From Firmicutes bacterium CAG:449 (GTDB taxonomy: Bacteria > Bacillota_I > Bacilli_A > RFN20 > CAG-449), in NCBI GenBank assembly GCA_000432895.1, contig FR889398.1, positions 13,533 through 29,576 of the forward strand: DNA of 16,044 nucleotides, given 5' to 3'. Under the pieces are notes generated by a model. The model was not told where the DNA came from. It ran no database searches and saw only the letters and a list, made by a program, of their open reading frames with translations. Below are positions 1 through 6,722 of this stretch, piece by piece (the first letter of the stretch is position 1; every line of letters starts with the position of its first letter). The position numbers were made by a program, and so were the translations under genes.

Positions 1-933
1 GATTGTTTATCCACCCCAAAAAATCAATTGATAGTATTTAATATCATTAAGAAATTTAACTGTAAATGTGTAGTTATCACTTCTGCAATGGGAAGAATGG
101 GATTTCCATATTCAACAGACTCACTTTTATTATTAACTAATAACAATATTTCTTTAAAAGAACAAGATCGTTTATTAGCATGTGGAGAAATAATTTCTAG
201 TATAAGAATGTCAGAAGTCTTAAATGAAAATCATATTAAAGCTTATAGTTTATCGTTTTCTGAATTAGGTATTAATTGCAATAATGATTATTCTCATGGT
301 AAAGTTATCTTCTTAAATAATGAAAAAATTTTATCTAAATTAAAAGAAAATGATGTTTTATTATGTCCTGGTTTTATTGGAAAATCATTAGATAATGAAA
401 TCATTACTTTAGGAAGAGGTAATTCAGATTTTTCTTGTGTTTTAATAGGCAAAATGCTAAAGCAAAAATTAGTTTATCTATATAAAAATGTTGATGGAGT
501 TTATCATACCCATCCATCTGTTTATAAGCAATTCATGCTATATGATTATATTAGTTACGAAGAAATGCTTTTATTAAATCAAATTGATTTTAATATCGTT
601 TCTTTATCGTGTATTGAATTTGCTAAAAAGAATCATATTACTATTGAAATAAGAAACTATTTAACTAATAAATTAGGAACTTTAATTTCTTCAAAAAGAA
701 AAAATGATTTAATTGTAGGATTTAATATTGTTGATAAAACAGTTAAAATTGCTTCTTTTAATTGTTTAAAAGTTCAAGAAATATTAAAAAATGAATTGTT
801 AAAAAATCATTTATTTATAAAAAATGAAATTATTGAAAATAATAAATATTTTTTTGAATGTAGTAAATCGATAATTTTAATGGTAAAAAAGATTATTTTA
901 ACTATTATGGAAAAAAATCAACTTTATAACTAA
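1..933 (+). CDS. dapG: Aspartate kinase (DapG-like), 5' partial, with altered nucleotide-site residues
   Basis: The gene would phosphorylate L-aspartate with ATP, the first step to diaminopimelate, lysine, threonine and methionine. The frame is open to base 1, so the N-terminus with the KFGGTS motif lies upstream; the TTG at 28 is not a convincing start because the kinase fold is already under way there. Family motifs follow in order: SAMGR then TDSLL (about nt 82-130), EQDRLLACGE (the CGE glutamate), PGFIG, LGRGNSD (about nt 409-429), NVDGVY, and GTLISS before the C-terminal part. The order and wording best match Bacillus DapG (aspartokinase I), from memory. Two things are odd. Residues usually contacting nucleotide are changed: TDVDGVYTADPR reads KNVDGVYHTHPS, and the GAK lysine reads N. 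The tail after the kinase domain is only about 80 residues, where DapG has two ACT domains. It could therefore be a divergent, feedback-insensitive or weakly active enzyme. Confidence 0.85.
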   Translation, partial: DCLSTPKNQLIVFNIIKKFNCKCVVITSAMGRMGFPYSTDSLLLLTNNNISLKEQDRLLACGEIISSIRMSEVLNENHIKAYSLSFSELGINCNNDYSHGKVIFLNNEKILSKLKENDVLLCPGFIGKSLDNEIITLGRGNSDFSCVLIGKMLKQKLVYLYKNVDGVYHTHPSVYKQFMLYDYISYEEMLLLNQIDFNIVSLSCIEFAKKNHITIEIRNYLTNKLGTLISSKRKNDLIVGFNIVDKTVKIASFNCLKVQEILKNELLKNHLFIKNEIIENNKYFFECSKSIILMVKKIILTIMEKNQLYN

Positions 934-974
934 AATGTAGAAAAATTTTTGTAGTATTATTATAAATAATAAGT

Positions 975-980
975 TATAAT
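975..980 (+). promoter_or_regulatory. Possible -10 box (TATAAT) for the HAD operon
   Basis: A perfect TATAAT hexamer lies 18 bases before the ATG at 999. No good -35 box stands at 17 bases; the nearest, TTGTAG at 949-954, is 20 bases away. An all-AT inverted repeat (TATTATT, loop ATA, AATAATA, 955-971) lies between them and may be chance in AT-rich DNA. If real, the transcript leader would be only about 12 bases. Confidence 0.35.
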
Positions 981-998
981 ATCACTACGGGACTTAAT

Positions 999-1835
999 AT
1001 GATTAAATTACTCGCTACAGATTTAGATGGGACATTGTTATTCCCAAAAAGAAAAATAAGAGTTCTTTCTTCTAAAAATAAAAAATTTTTAAGAGAATTT
1101 TTAAAAAATGGCAATCATTTAGTGATTGTTTCAGGAAGAAACTATCAAATATGCAAAAGAATATCTAAGGTTGTAAGAGCCCCGATTGATATGATAGGAT
1201 GCAATGGATCGGTTGTCTTAAAAGATAATAAGTTCTTTTTTGATGATCCTATTGACCATGAGTCTATTAGAAACTTTTTAAAAGATAATTTACATGCACC
1301 AAATGTAGTTTGTTGGGTCTTTATGTCAGACCGCTATCCAATGATTTTAGTACCAACAAGATTAAACTGTTTTACAAAAATTGCTGTAAAAATTTATCTT
1401 TTAACACAATTTGCTTATCGTGATAAATTCGTTTTTGGTACTAAACATTTAGAAAAACTTCTAAATGATAAAGAAGCTAGAATTTATAAAATGATGGCAA
1501 TGTATGGAATTGGTGAAAAGAAAATAGAAATCGCTAGACAAGAATCATTAAAATTTCTTGATGCATGGGACACAGAGTTTGAGATTTTGTGGTCTAGAGA
1601 ATCTGTTGAATTTATGAAAAAAGGTGTTAATAAAGCGAATGCTTTAAAACAGATTATCGATATGCAACACATTAAAAATGATGAAGTTGCAGTCGTTGGT
1701 GATTCAGGAAATGATATTTGCTTATTTGAAACATTTGAAAATAGTTTCGTAATGAAGAATGCACCAAAGGAAGTAAAACTCAAAGCCAAAAACGAAATAG
1801 AAGGTGTCTATTGTATTAAAGATTACATTAAATAG
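999..1835 (+). CDS. Cof-type HAD-IIB family phosphatase
   Basis: A predicted cytosolic Mg-dependent phosphatase of the haloacid dehalogenase superfamily, Cof/YidA type; such enzymes usually act on sugar phosphates or other small phosphometabolites. All four HAD motifs are visible: DLDGT at residues 8-12 (nucleophile D8, acid/base D10), the serine in VSGR at 44-47, K212 after the cap, and GDSGND at 234-239 for Mg binding. The C2-type cap fills roughly residues 80-190. The length of 278 aa is normal for the family. The ATG at 999 directly precedes the IKLLATDLDGT strand, so the start is secure although the ribosome site (GGGAC) is weak. It is the first gene of a three-gene operon, 12 bases before the next gene. 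The substrate cannot be told from sequence. Confidence 0.9.
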   Translation: MIKLLATDLDGTLLFPKRKIRVLSSKNKKFLREFLKNGNHLVIVSGRNYQICKRISKVVRAPIDMIGCNGSVVLKDNKFFFDDPIDHESIRNFLKDNLHAPNVVCWVFMSDRYPMILVPTRLNCFTKIAVKIYLLTQFAYRDKFVFGTKHLEKLLNDKEARIYKMMAMYGIGEKKIEIARQESLKFLDAWDTEFEILWSRESVEFMKKGVNKANALKQIIDMQHIKNDEVAVVGDSGNDICLFETFENSFVMKNAPKEVKLKAKNEIEGVYCIKDYIK

Positions 1836-1847
1836 AAGGAGAAATTT

Positions 1848-2747
1848 ATGAATCAAACAACAAGATATGTAATGGATATTTATCAAGTCAGTGTTATTAT
1901 TAGAGATACACTTGAGTATTTAATTCCTAAGAAAGATGGATATAATGCAGAAGTTTATAAACAAAGAAAGGAAATAATTAAAATTTCATTATCTGAAAAT
2001 CATCCTTTTGCAAAATTCTTAGAAAACAATAAAGAATTAGGTGAAAAAGTAAAAAATAACATGACTGATTTTTATGAATTAGTTTATGGAGATGAATCAA
2101 GAGCAGTTTTCTTAGAAAACGATAAAGTTGTTGTTGATTCTGGTTATTCAACTCAATTACTTGATTATGTAGTTGGTTTACATGAAACTATTTATGAAAT
2201 TTGTTTAGGATTTATTAAAAACGCTAAAGAAAATAATACATATGAAGAAGATTTTGAAATGTTAGTTACAAAAGAAAACGCATTCTATAGATCTGTTGCT
2301 TCTCTTGTTATTACTGATCAAGTTCATCGTTTATTTGTTGAATTTAACAAAGCAATGCATGAATCAAAAGGCGAAGCTACTCCACAAAGTAATTTCATTG
2401 GTAATGAATTAAAGAAAAACATTGGTTTCTTTGCTTTTGTTGAACAACACGCTCATTATGAAGATGATATTTATAAACTTGCTGTAGAAAAAACAAAATT
2501 TGTTATCGACTGCATGGGTGGAAAGCAAAAACTCGATGATACTGGTGAAGGCTTAAGAAAAGAAATTTTAAATTTACACGAATTATGGACAAAATGTGTT
2601 GTTTTAACTGAAGCTGAATGGAGAGGAATTTATCAAAAAGAAGTTCAAAATTTATTAGCTTATGATAAAGAAAGACAACAACAAGCAAATGTTCAACCTA
2701 CTAACGAAGCTACAGAAACACCTGTAGAAGAAACAAAAGCAGAATAA
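1848..2747 (+). CDS. Hypothetical helical cytosolic protein
   Basis: I do not recognise this family. The 299-aa product has no signal peptide and no membrane segment. It appears mostly alpha-helical, with many charged and amphipathic stretches, and is followed by a low-complexity tail rich in Gln, Thr and Glu (about residues 275-299) that is probably disordered. A strong AAGGAG site (1836-1841) lies six bases before the ATG. It sits 12 bases after the HAD phosphatase gene and 18 bases before the small membrane protein gene, with one terminator after the third gene, so the three are very likely co-transcribed. The position between a phosphatase and a membrane protein suggests no specific role. 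Confidence 0.7.
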   Translation: MNQTTRYVMDIYQVSVIIRDTLEYLIPKKDGYNAEVYKQRKEIIKISLSENHPFAKFLENNKELGEKVKNNMTDFYELVYGDESRAVFLENDKVVVDSGYSTQLLDYVVGLHETIYEICLGFIKNAKENNTYEEDFEMLVTKENAFYRSVASLVITDQVHRLFVEFNKAMHESKGEATPQSNFIGNELKKNIGFFAFVEQHAHYEDDIYKLAVEKTKFVIDCMGGKQKLDDTGEGLRKEILNLHELWTKCVVLTEAEWRGIYQKEVQNLLAYDKERQQQANVQPTNEATETPVEETKAE

Positions 2748-2765
2748 TTTTAAGAGGTTATTAAG

Positions 2766-3176
2766 ATGGAAAATGTTAAAGTAAAAAGTACAAAAAAAAG
2801 AAAACGTGATTTAAAAATTGCTGAAATTATTTATTACTCAATAGGTGGAGCATGTTTAGCTTTAGGTTTAATATTTTCAGTCTTTGGTGTTATTTTATTA
2901 AATCCAACTAAACAAAACTTTGAAGATATGTATCTTAAACAAGCAGAAACAGGCTTCTTTGAATGGTTACATTGGGATACAACATTTGCACAAGCTGGTA
3001 TGTTATTAATGGCTATAGCAATTGTTTATTTCGCTATTATCTTTGCAATCTTTACTAGAAAAGGTGATGAAATTGATAAAATTACTTCATCTAAAAAATC
3101 TAGACAAAGACAAGTTGTTTTCACAGCTCCTCAACAAGATACAGTTGTTAATGAAGTAAATAATATAAAAGAATAA
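2766..3176 (+). CDS. Small two-TM membrane protein, unknown function
   Basis: A 136-aa protein with a basic N-terminus (KSTKKRKRD), a hydrophobic segment at about residues 21-47, a short loop containing FFEWLHWDTTF, a second hydrophobic segment at about 74-98, then a basic tail (KKSRQRQ) and a polar end. The positive residues on both sides predict both ends inside and a short external loop. A modest AGAGG site lies upstream of the ATG. It is the last gene of the HAD operon, and its TAA stop is part of the terminator stem. I recognise no family. Confidence 0.7.
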   Translation: MENVKVKSTKKRKRDLKIAEIIYYSIGGACLALGLIFSVFGVILLNPTKQNFEDMYLKQAETGFFEWLHWDTTFAQAGMLLMAIAIVYFAIIFAIFTRKGDEIDKITSSKKSRQRQVVFTAPQQDTVVNEVNNIKE

Positions 3177-3198
3177 GAGAGAAATCTCTTATTTTTTT
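3172..3198 (+). terminator. Intrinsic terminator of the HAD operon
   Basis: A perfect 9-bp stem (AATAAGAGA / TCTCTTATT) with a GAAA tetraloop is followed by a run of seven T (3192-3198). The left arm includes the stop codon of the preceding gene. This is a textbook Rho-independent terminator and separates the operon from the amidase gene. Confidence 0.9.
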
Positions 3199-3224
3199 GA
3201 ATGAAATAAAATCGTGGGTAATAT
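3197..3224 (+). promoter_or_regulatory. Putative sigma-A-type promoter of the amidase gene
   Basis: TTGAAT (3197-3202), a 16-base spacer, then TAATAT (3219-3224). The expected transcript start would be near 3231, only about six bases before the ATG at 3237. The -35 box overlaps the T run of the preceding terminator. Confidence 0.5.
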
Positions 3225-3236
3225 ACTTTAATAGTT

Positions 3237-3896
3237 ATGTTAAAGAAATTATCCATTTTTTTATCTATTATTTCCTTATTAATTTTTCCTTTAGTAATTA
3301 CAAAAGTTATTGATGTTAAAGCTTTTATGGATTTTACTGTGTTTATTGATCCAGGTCATGGAGGAAAAGATAATGGAGCTAATTATTTAAGTGTTTATGA
3401 AGATGAAATAAATTTAAATGTAAGTTCTAAGCTTTATGAAAAATGTATAAATAGAAATTTTTTTGCTTATCTATCAAGAACAAACGATTATGACTTAGCT
3501 TCATTATACGCTAAAAATAGAAAACAAGAAGATTTAAAAAAGAGAATAGAATATATTTCTCACTCTGGATGTGATATATATATTTCTATTCATATGAATA
3601 CTTATCAAACTAATGATGTATATGGACCAATGGTTTATTATAAAAAAAGTGATGATAAATCTTATTTATTAGCTAAATGTGTACAAAAGCAATTAAATAT
3701 CTTAACTAATTTAGATAAAAAAGTTCATACTAATGATTTTTATCTTTTTAGAAAATGTGAGAAAGTTGGTATTATTATTGAATGTGGATTTTTATCTAAT
3801 GAAAACGAAAGAAATAAGTTATTAACTGATGAATATCAAGATTCACTTGCTGATAGTATTTATGAAGGAATTTATCAATATTACCTAAATAAATAA
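3237..3896 (+). CDS. cwlD: N-acetylmuramoyl-L-alanine amidase, CwlD-like (Amidase_3)
   Basis: A zinc amidase that cleaves the bond between muramic acid and the stem peptide in peptidoglycan. Residues 1-29 form a signal peptide or N-terminal anchor (MLKKL then a hydrophobic run), so it acts outside the membrane. The Amidase_3 motifs are DPGHGG (zinc ligand H41), the glutamate in YEDEINL (E55 likely), SIHMN (H119) and IECGFLSN (catalytic E182). The region before the last motif (FYLFRKCEKVGIIIECGF) follows the CwlD pattern, and 219 aa is close to CwlD length. Bacillus CwlD makes muramic-lactam in spore cortex; whether this organism sporulates cannot be told here, so a general wall role is equally possible. 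The ATG is placed by the signal peptide, although no Shine-Dalgarno site precedes it. The stop codon directly abuts the stop of the convergent HD gene. Confidence 0.88.
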   Translation: MLKKLSIFLSIISLLIFPLVITKVIDVKAFMDFTVFIDPGHGGKDNGANYLSVYEDEINLNVSSKLYEKCINRNFFAYLSRTNDYDLASLYAKNRKQEDLKKRIEYISHSGCDIYISIHMNTYQTNDVYGPMVYYKKSDDKSYLLAKCVQKQLNILTNLDKKVHTNDFYLFRKCEKVGIIIECGFLSNENERNKLLTDEYQDSLADSIYEGIYQYYLNK

Positions 3897-4340
3897 CTAT
3901 TTTTTTCTTGTTTCTTTAATTGAAAGAATTTTATCATATTTACAAACTAGCCATGCTTCTTTTGATAATGGCATATGAAAAAAAGTTAATGGCCACATAT
4001 GTGATCTAATAATATTTTTTTCTTTTTTATTTAATTTAAAATCATTATTTGCATTATTTAACGCTACTTTAGGATGATTATATCCATGTAAACCTTTTCT
4101 TTTATTAATAATTCTTGGTAAATGCCAATCATATAAAAAATAATCATGTAAAAGGGCACCTCTAATAAGACTTCTTCGATCAATGTTTTTATATTTTAAT
4201 GATTTTTTATAACAAATATAAGCAAGAATTAAACTATGTGTATAAACACTTGTTTTTCCATGTTGAATATACTTTTTCATTGATTGAAAGTTTTCATTAC
4301 TAATAATATCTTTAATATTTTCAAAAAAATAATTACTCAT
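3897..4340 (-). CDS. Small HD-domain phosphohydrolase
   Basis: A 147-aa cytosolic HD-superfamily protein, predicted to be a metal-dependent phosphohydrolase of unknown substrate. The metal-binding pattern is present: H35 in THS, the HD pair H65-D66 in ALLHDYFLYDW, H89 in YNHP, H114 in SHMWP, and D136 in KYDKILS. The LLHDYFLYDWH and HMWPL strings are typical of a short HD family widespread in Firmicutes. A weak AAGAAG site precedes the ATG. It lies 64 bases downstream of the DUF1846 gene on the same strand with no clear terminator between, so co-transcription is possible. Its TAG stop touches the amidase TAA with no base between. Confidence 0.85.
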   Translation of the reverse strand: MSNYFFENIKDIISNENFQSMKKYIQHGKTSVYTHSLILAYICYKKSLKYKNIDRRSLIRGALLHDYFLYDWHLPRIINKRKGLHGYNHPKVALNNANNDFKLNKKEKNIIRSHMWPLTFFHMPLSKEAWLVCKYDKILSIKETRKK

Positions 4341-4367
4341 AAATTCTTCTTTCTAATTAGTTATAGT

Positions 4368-4399
4368 ATGTTATTTTTACATGAAAATAAACATTTTTT
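4368..4399 (+). terminator. Weak hairpin plus T run between the HD and DUF1846 genes
   Basis: An imperfect inverted repeat (4368-4377 with 4384-4394, ten pairs and one bulged A, loop TACATG) is followed on the plus strand by six T (4394-4399). Only one pair is G-C, so the stem is weak. If functional it would stop plus-strand transcripts that run from the amidase gene through the HD gene in antisense. It may be chance in AT-rich DNA. Confidence 0.25.
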
Positions 4400-4404
4400 A
4401 TAAA

Positions 4405-5886
4405 TTACTTACTATAAAATCGATGAGCGTAATGTTCAGGTTCACAAGTAACATCAATTTTTAATTTTTTTAAAGCATTCATATCAACTTCAGAAAGAAT
4501 AATTGTTGAATGCGCTTGGGCATTTTTTAATTTAGGAAGTTCTTTAATTACTAGTTCAGCAAGAGGATTAGTTTGAGCGGAAATAGCTAAAGCATTTAAG
4601 ACTTCATTAACATGAAGTTTTGGATTATGATTACCTAAAATCTCTGTTTTTAATTTTGTAATTGGTTCAATAATCATTCTTGGAAGTAAAGGTAGTTCAT
4701 CAGAAATATGAGCATAATGTTTTAATGCATTTAAAATTAAAGCAGATGGTGCAAGTAATAAAGAAGAAGTTTTCGCAGTAATAATAGTTCCGTCTTCAAG
4801 TTCCATTGCCATTGCATCAGCATTTGTTTTTTCTTTTTTTTCTAAAGCCATAGCTACACATTTTCTATCAGAAACACTTACACCTACTTTTTGTAATAAT
4901 CCAGAAGCTTTTTCTAATGTTTCTAAATTAATTTTTCCATTTTTATAATCCACTCTTGCATTTAAATATCGTCTAATAATTTCATCTTTTGAAGCTCGTT
5001 CAACAACATCATTATCCACAATAGCAAAACCTGCCATATTAACCCCCATGTCTGTTGGTGATTTATATGGGCAATTTCCATAGATTGCTTGAAACATACT
5101 TCTCAAAACTGGAAATATTTCTACATCTCGATTATAATTAACAGTTAATTTGTTATAAGCCTCTAAATGATATGGATCAATCATATTAATATCATTTAAA
5201 TCAATCGTGGCTGCTTCATAAGCAATATTAGTAGGATGATTTAAAGGTAAATTCCAAATAGGAAATGTTTCATATTTACTATAACCAGCTTTAATCCCAT
5301 TTTTATTTTCGTGATATAATTGGCTTAAACAAGTTGCCATTTTTCCTGATCCTGGACCAGGCGCAGTAATAACTACAACAGGATGATTAGTTTTAATATA
5401 TTCATTTTTACCAAAGCCATCTTCAGAAATAATTTTATTAATATCATGAGGATAACCTTCTATTTCATAATGCTTATAAGTAACGATTCCTAAATGATTT
5501 AATTTTTCAATATATGAATCTACCTGAGGTAAAGATTTATAATGAGTTATACATACTGAACCCACAGTTAAACCAAAGTCATTAAAAGCATCAATCAATC
5601 TTAAAACTTCTTTTTCATAATTAATACCAATATCATTACGTATTTTATTTTTTTGAATATCATTTGCATTAATAACAATAACGATTTCAACTTTTTCTTT
5701 AATTCTTAAGAGCATTTTTAATTTTGAATCTGGTTGAAACCCTGGTAACACTCTCGATGCATGATAATCATCAAATAATTTACCTCCAAATTCAATATAA
5801 AGTTTCTTACCAAAAGTTTCCATTCTTTTAAGAATATTTTCTGATTGCAACTTTAAATATAATTCATTATCAAACCCAATTTTCAT
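4405..5886 (-). CDS. DUF1846 family protein
   Basis: A 493-aa cytosolic protein of the DUF1846 family (usual length close to 500), known from many Firmicutes and Actinobacteria; its biochemical role is not established as far as I know. Recognisable blocks are GFDNELYLKLQSENI at the N-terminus, the glycine-rich APGPGSGKMATCLSQLYHE (about residues 175-193), GYSKYETFPIWNLPLNHPTN (about 201-220), the NCPYKSPTDMGVNMAGFAI region, and the C-terminal STIILSEVDMNALKKL segment. The glycine-rich block looks like a nucleotide-binding loop but does not fit the strict Walker A spacing. A GAAGGA ribosome site lies eight bases before the ATG. It has its own promoter (5910-5938), divergent from the TetR operon. 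Confidence 0.93.
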   Translation of the reverse strand: MKIGFDNELYLKLQSENILKRMETFGKKLYIEFGGKLFDDYHASRVLPGFQPDSKLKMLLRIKEKVEIVIVINANDIQKNKIRNDIGINYEKEVLRLIDAFNDFGLTVGSVCITHYKSLPQVDSYIEKLNHLGIVTYKHYEIEGYPHDINKIISEDGFGKNEYIKTNHPVVVITAPGPGSGKMATCLSQLYHENKNGIKAGYSKYETFPIWNLPLNHPTNIAYEAATIDLNDINMIDPYHLEAYNKLTVNYNRDVEIFPVLRSMFQAIYGNCPYKSPTDMGVNMAGFAIVDNDVVERASKDEIIRRYLNARVDYKNGKINLETLEKASGLLQKVGVSVSDRKCVAMALEKKEKTNADAMAMELEDGTIITAKTSSLLLAPSALILNALKHYAHISDELPLLPRMIIEPITKLKTEILGNHNPKLHVNEVLNALAISAQTNPLAELVIKELPKLKNAQAHSTIILSEVDMNALKKLKIDVTCEPEHYAHRFYSK

Positions 5887-5909
5887 ATTATAATTCCTTC
5901 AACTTCTTT

Positions 5910-5938
5910 ATTGTAAATAAGGATTTAAACTCTTTCAA
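5910..5938 (-). promoter_or_regulatory. Promoter of the DUF1846 gene
   Basis: Read on the minus strand: TTGAAA (5938-5933), a 17-base spacer, then TACAAT (5915-5910). The spacing is ideal for the vegetative sigma factor. Transcription should begin near 5903, giving a leader of about 17 bases that contains the GAAGGA ribosome site. Confidence 0.65.
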
Positions 5939-5954
5939 CAAGAAAAAATATATA

Positions 5955-5983
5955 TTGAAAAAATCTAAGATCTAAGGTATTAT
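5955..5983 (+). promoter_or_regulatory. Promoter of the TetR operon
   Basis: TTGAAA (5955-5960), a 17-base spacer, then TATTAT (5978-5983). The expected start is near 5990 and the leader to the ATG at 6024 is about 34 bases. The -35 boxes of this promoter and the divergent one form an inverted pair (TTTCAA / TTGAAA) 16 bases apart. Confidence 0.65.
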
Positions 5984-5996
5984 TGGGTTGTAACCT
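5963..5996 (+). promoter_or_regulatory. Candidate operator for the TetR-type regulator
   Basis: Two repeat elements sit inside and just after the promoter. A perfect tandem copy of ATCTAAG (5963-5969 and 5970-5976) fills most of the spacer. An inverted repeat GGTT-GT-AACC (5986-5995) lies at the expected transcript start, and AGGT (5975-5978) also pairs with ACCT (5993-5996). TetR proteins commonly repress their own operons through short palindromes overlapping the promoter, so this is a plausible autoregulatory site. No binding is shown by sequence alone. Confidence 0.4.
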
Positions 5997-6023
5997 AGTT
6001 TGCAAATTACAAGGGTGGAAATT

Positions 6024-6710
6024 ATGATTTCTAGAAATGATATAAAAGATCCAAAAAAAAGAATACTAAGTGTTTGTGTCCAAATGTTTATTGAAAAAGG
6101 ATATAAACAAACTACAATGCTCGACATTCTTAAAGAAAGCGATGTTTCTGCTGGAACATTTCAAAATATCTTTCATACTAAGGATGGTGTTTTATTAGAA
6201 TTAATTGAATTTATGTTCAATAATCAATTTTCTATGGCTAGAAATTTCTTATCTGAATCCACAAGTATAGAAATTCTATATGCTATTGAAACAGCTATTC
6301 AATTAACGCTTGTTGAACTTAATGAAAATTTACATGAAATTTATTTAGAAGCTTATACTCAACCAAAACTAATTGAATATATCAATCAAAAAACTTCTTC
6401 AGAACTAGCTAAAATATTTTCAAAATATAATCTTAATTGGACTGAAAGTGATTTTTATGAAGTAGAAATCGCCACTTCTGGTATTATGAGATCTTTTATG
6501 GCTAAAAAATGTGACAAATATTTTACTTTAAATAAAAAAATAAATTTGTTCTTAAAAATAGCTTTTGATGTATATCATGTCTCAGAAGCCAAACAAATTG
6601 AAGCCATTGAATATATTTCAAAAATCGACATGATAGAAACATCAAATAAAATTATGAAAAAATTATTTTCTATGTTAGAAATGACTTTTGATTTTAAGTT
6701 TTCACAATAA
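6024..6710 (+). CDS. TetR/AcrR-family transcriptional regulator
   Basis: A 228-aa DNA-binding regulator. The N-terminal helix-turn-helix is at about residues 11-58: the KKRILSVCVQMFIEKGYKQTTM helix pair, DILKESDVSAGTFQNIFHTKDGVLLELI for recognition and the linker. The long helical C-terminus would bind a ligand and dimerise; its ligand is unknown. The ATG at 6024 is preferred over the in-frame TTG at 6000, because AAGGGTGG (6011-6018) sits at the right distance from the ATG and the TTG lies within ten bases of the expected transcript start. It is the first gene of a four-gene operon ending with an MscS channel, and probably controls it. Confidence 0.88.
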   Translation: MISRNDIKDPKKRILSVCVQMFIEKGYKQTTMLDILKESDVSAGTFQNIFHTKDGVLLELIEFMFNNQFSMARNFLSESTSIEILYAIETAIQLTLVELNENLHEIYLEAYTQPKLIEYINQKTSSELAKIFSKYNLNWTESDFYEVEIATSGIMRSFMAKKCDKYFTLNKKINLFLKIAFDVYHVSEAKQIEAIEYISKIDMIETSNKIMKKLFSMLEMTFDFKFSQ

Positions 6711-6722
6711 AAAGGAGCCAAA

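Noticed and set aside
934..998. Terminator after the aspartokinase gene
   Set aside because: AAAAATTTTT at 941-950 and the AT-only repeat at 955-971 have no G-C pairs and no proper T run after them.
1484..1789. Open frame of 101 codons on the minus strand
   Set aside because: It lies wholly opposite the HAD phosphatase gene, whose motifs are intact, and shows no family features.
2503..2688. Open frame of 61 codons on the minus strand
   Set aside because: It is antisense to the helical protein gene, with no ribosome site or recognisable product.
5305..5362. Walker A ATP-binding loop in the DUF1846 protein
   Set aside because: The APGPGSGKM string is glycine-rich, but the spacing does not fit GxxxxGK[ST], so nucleotide binding is left open.
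6000..6023. TTG at 6000 as the start of the TetR gene
   Set aside because: It is within ten bases of the expected transcript start and lacks a ribosome site; the ATG at 6024 has one.
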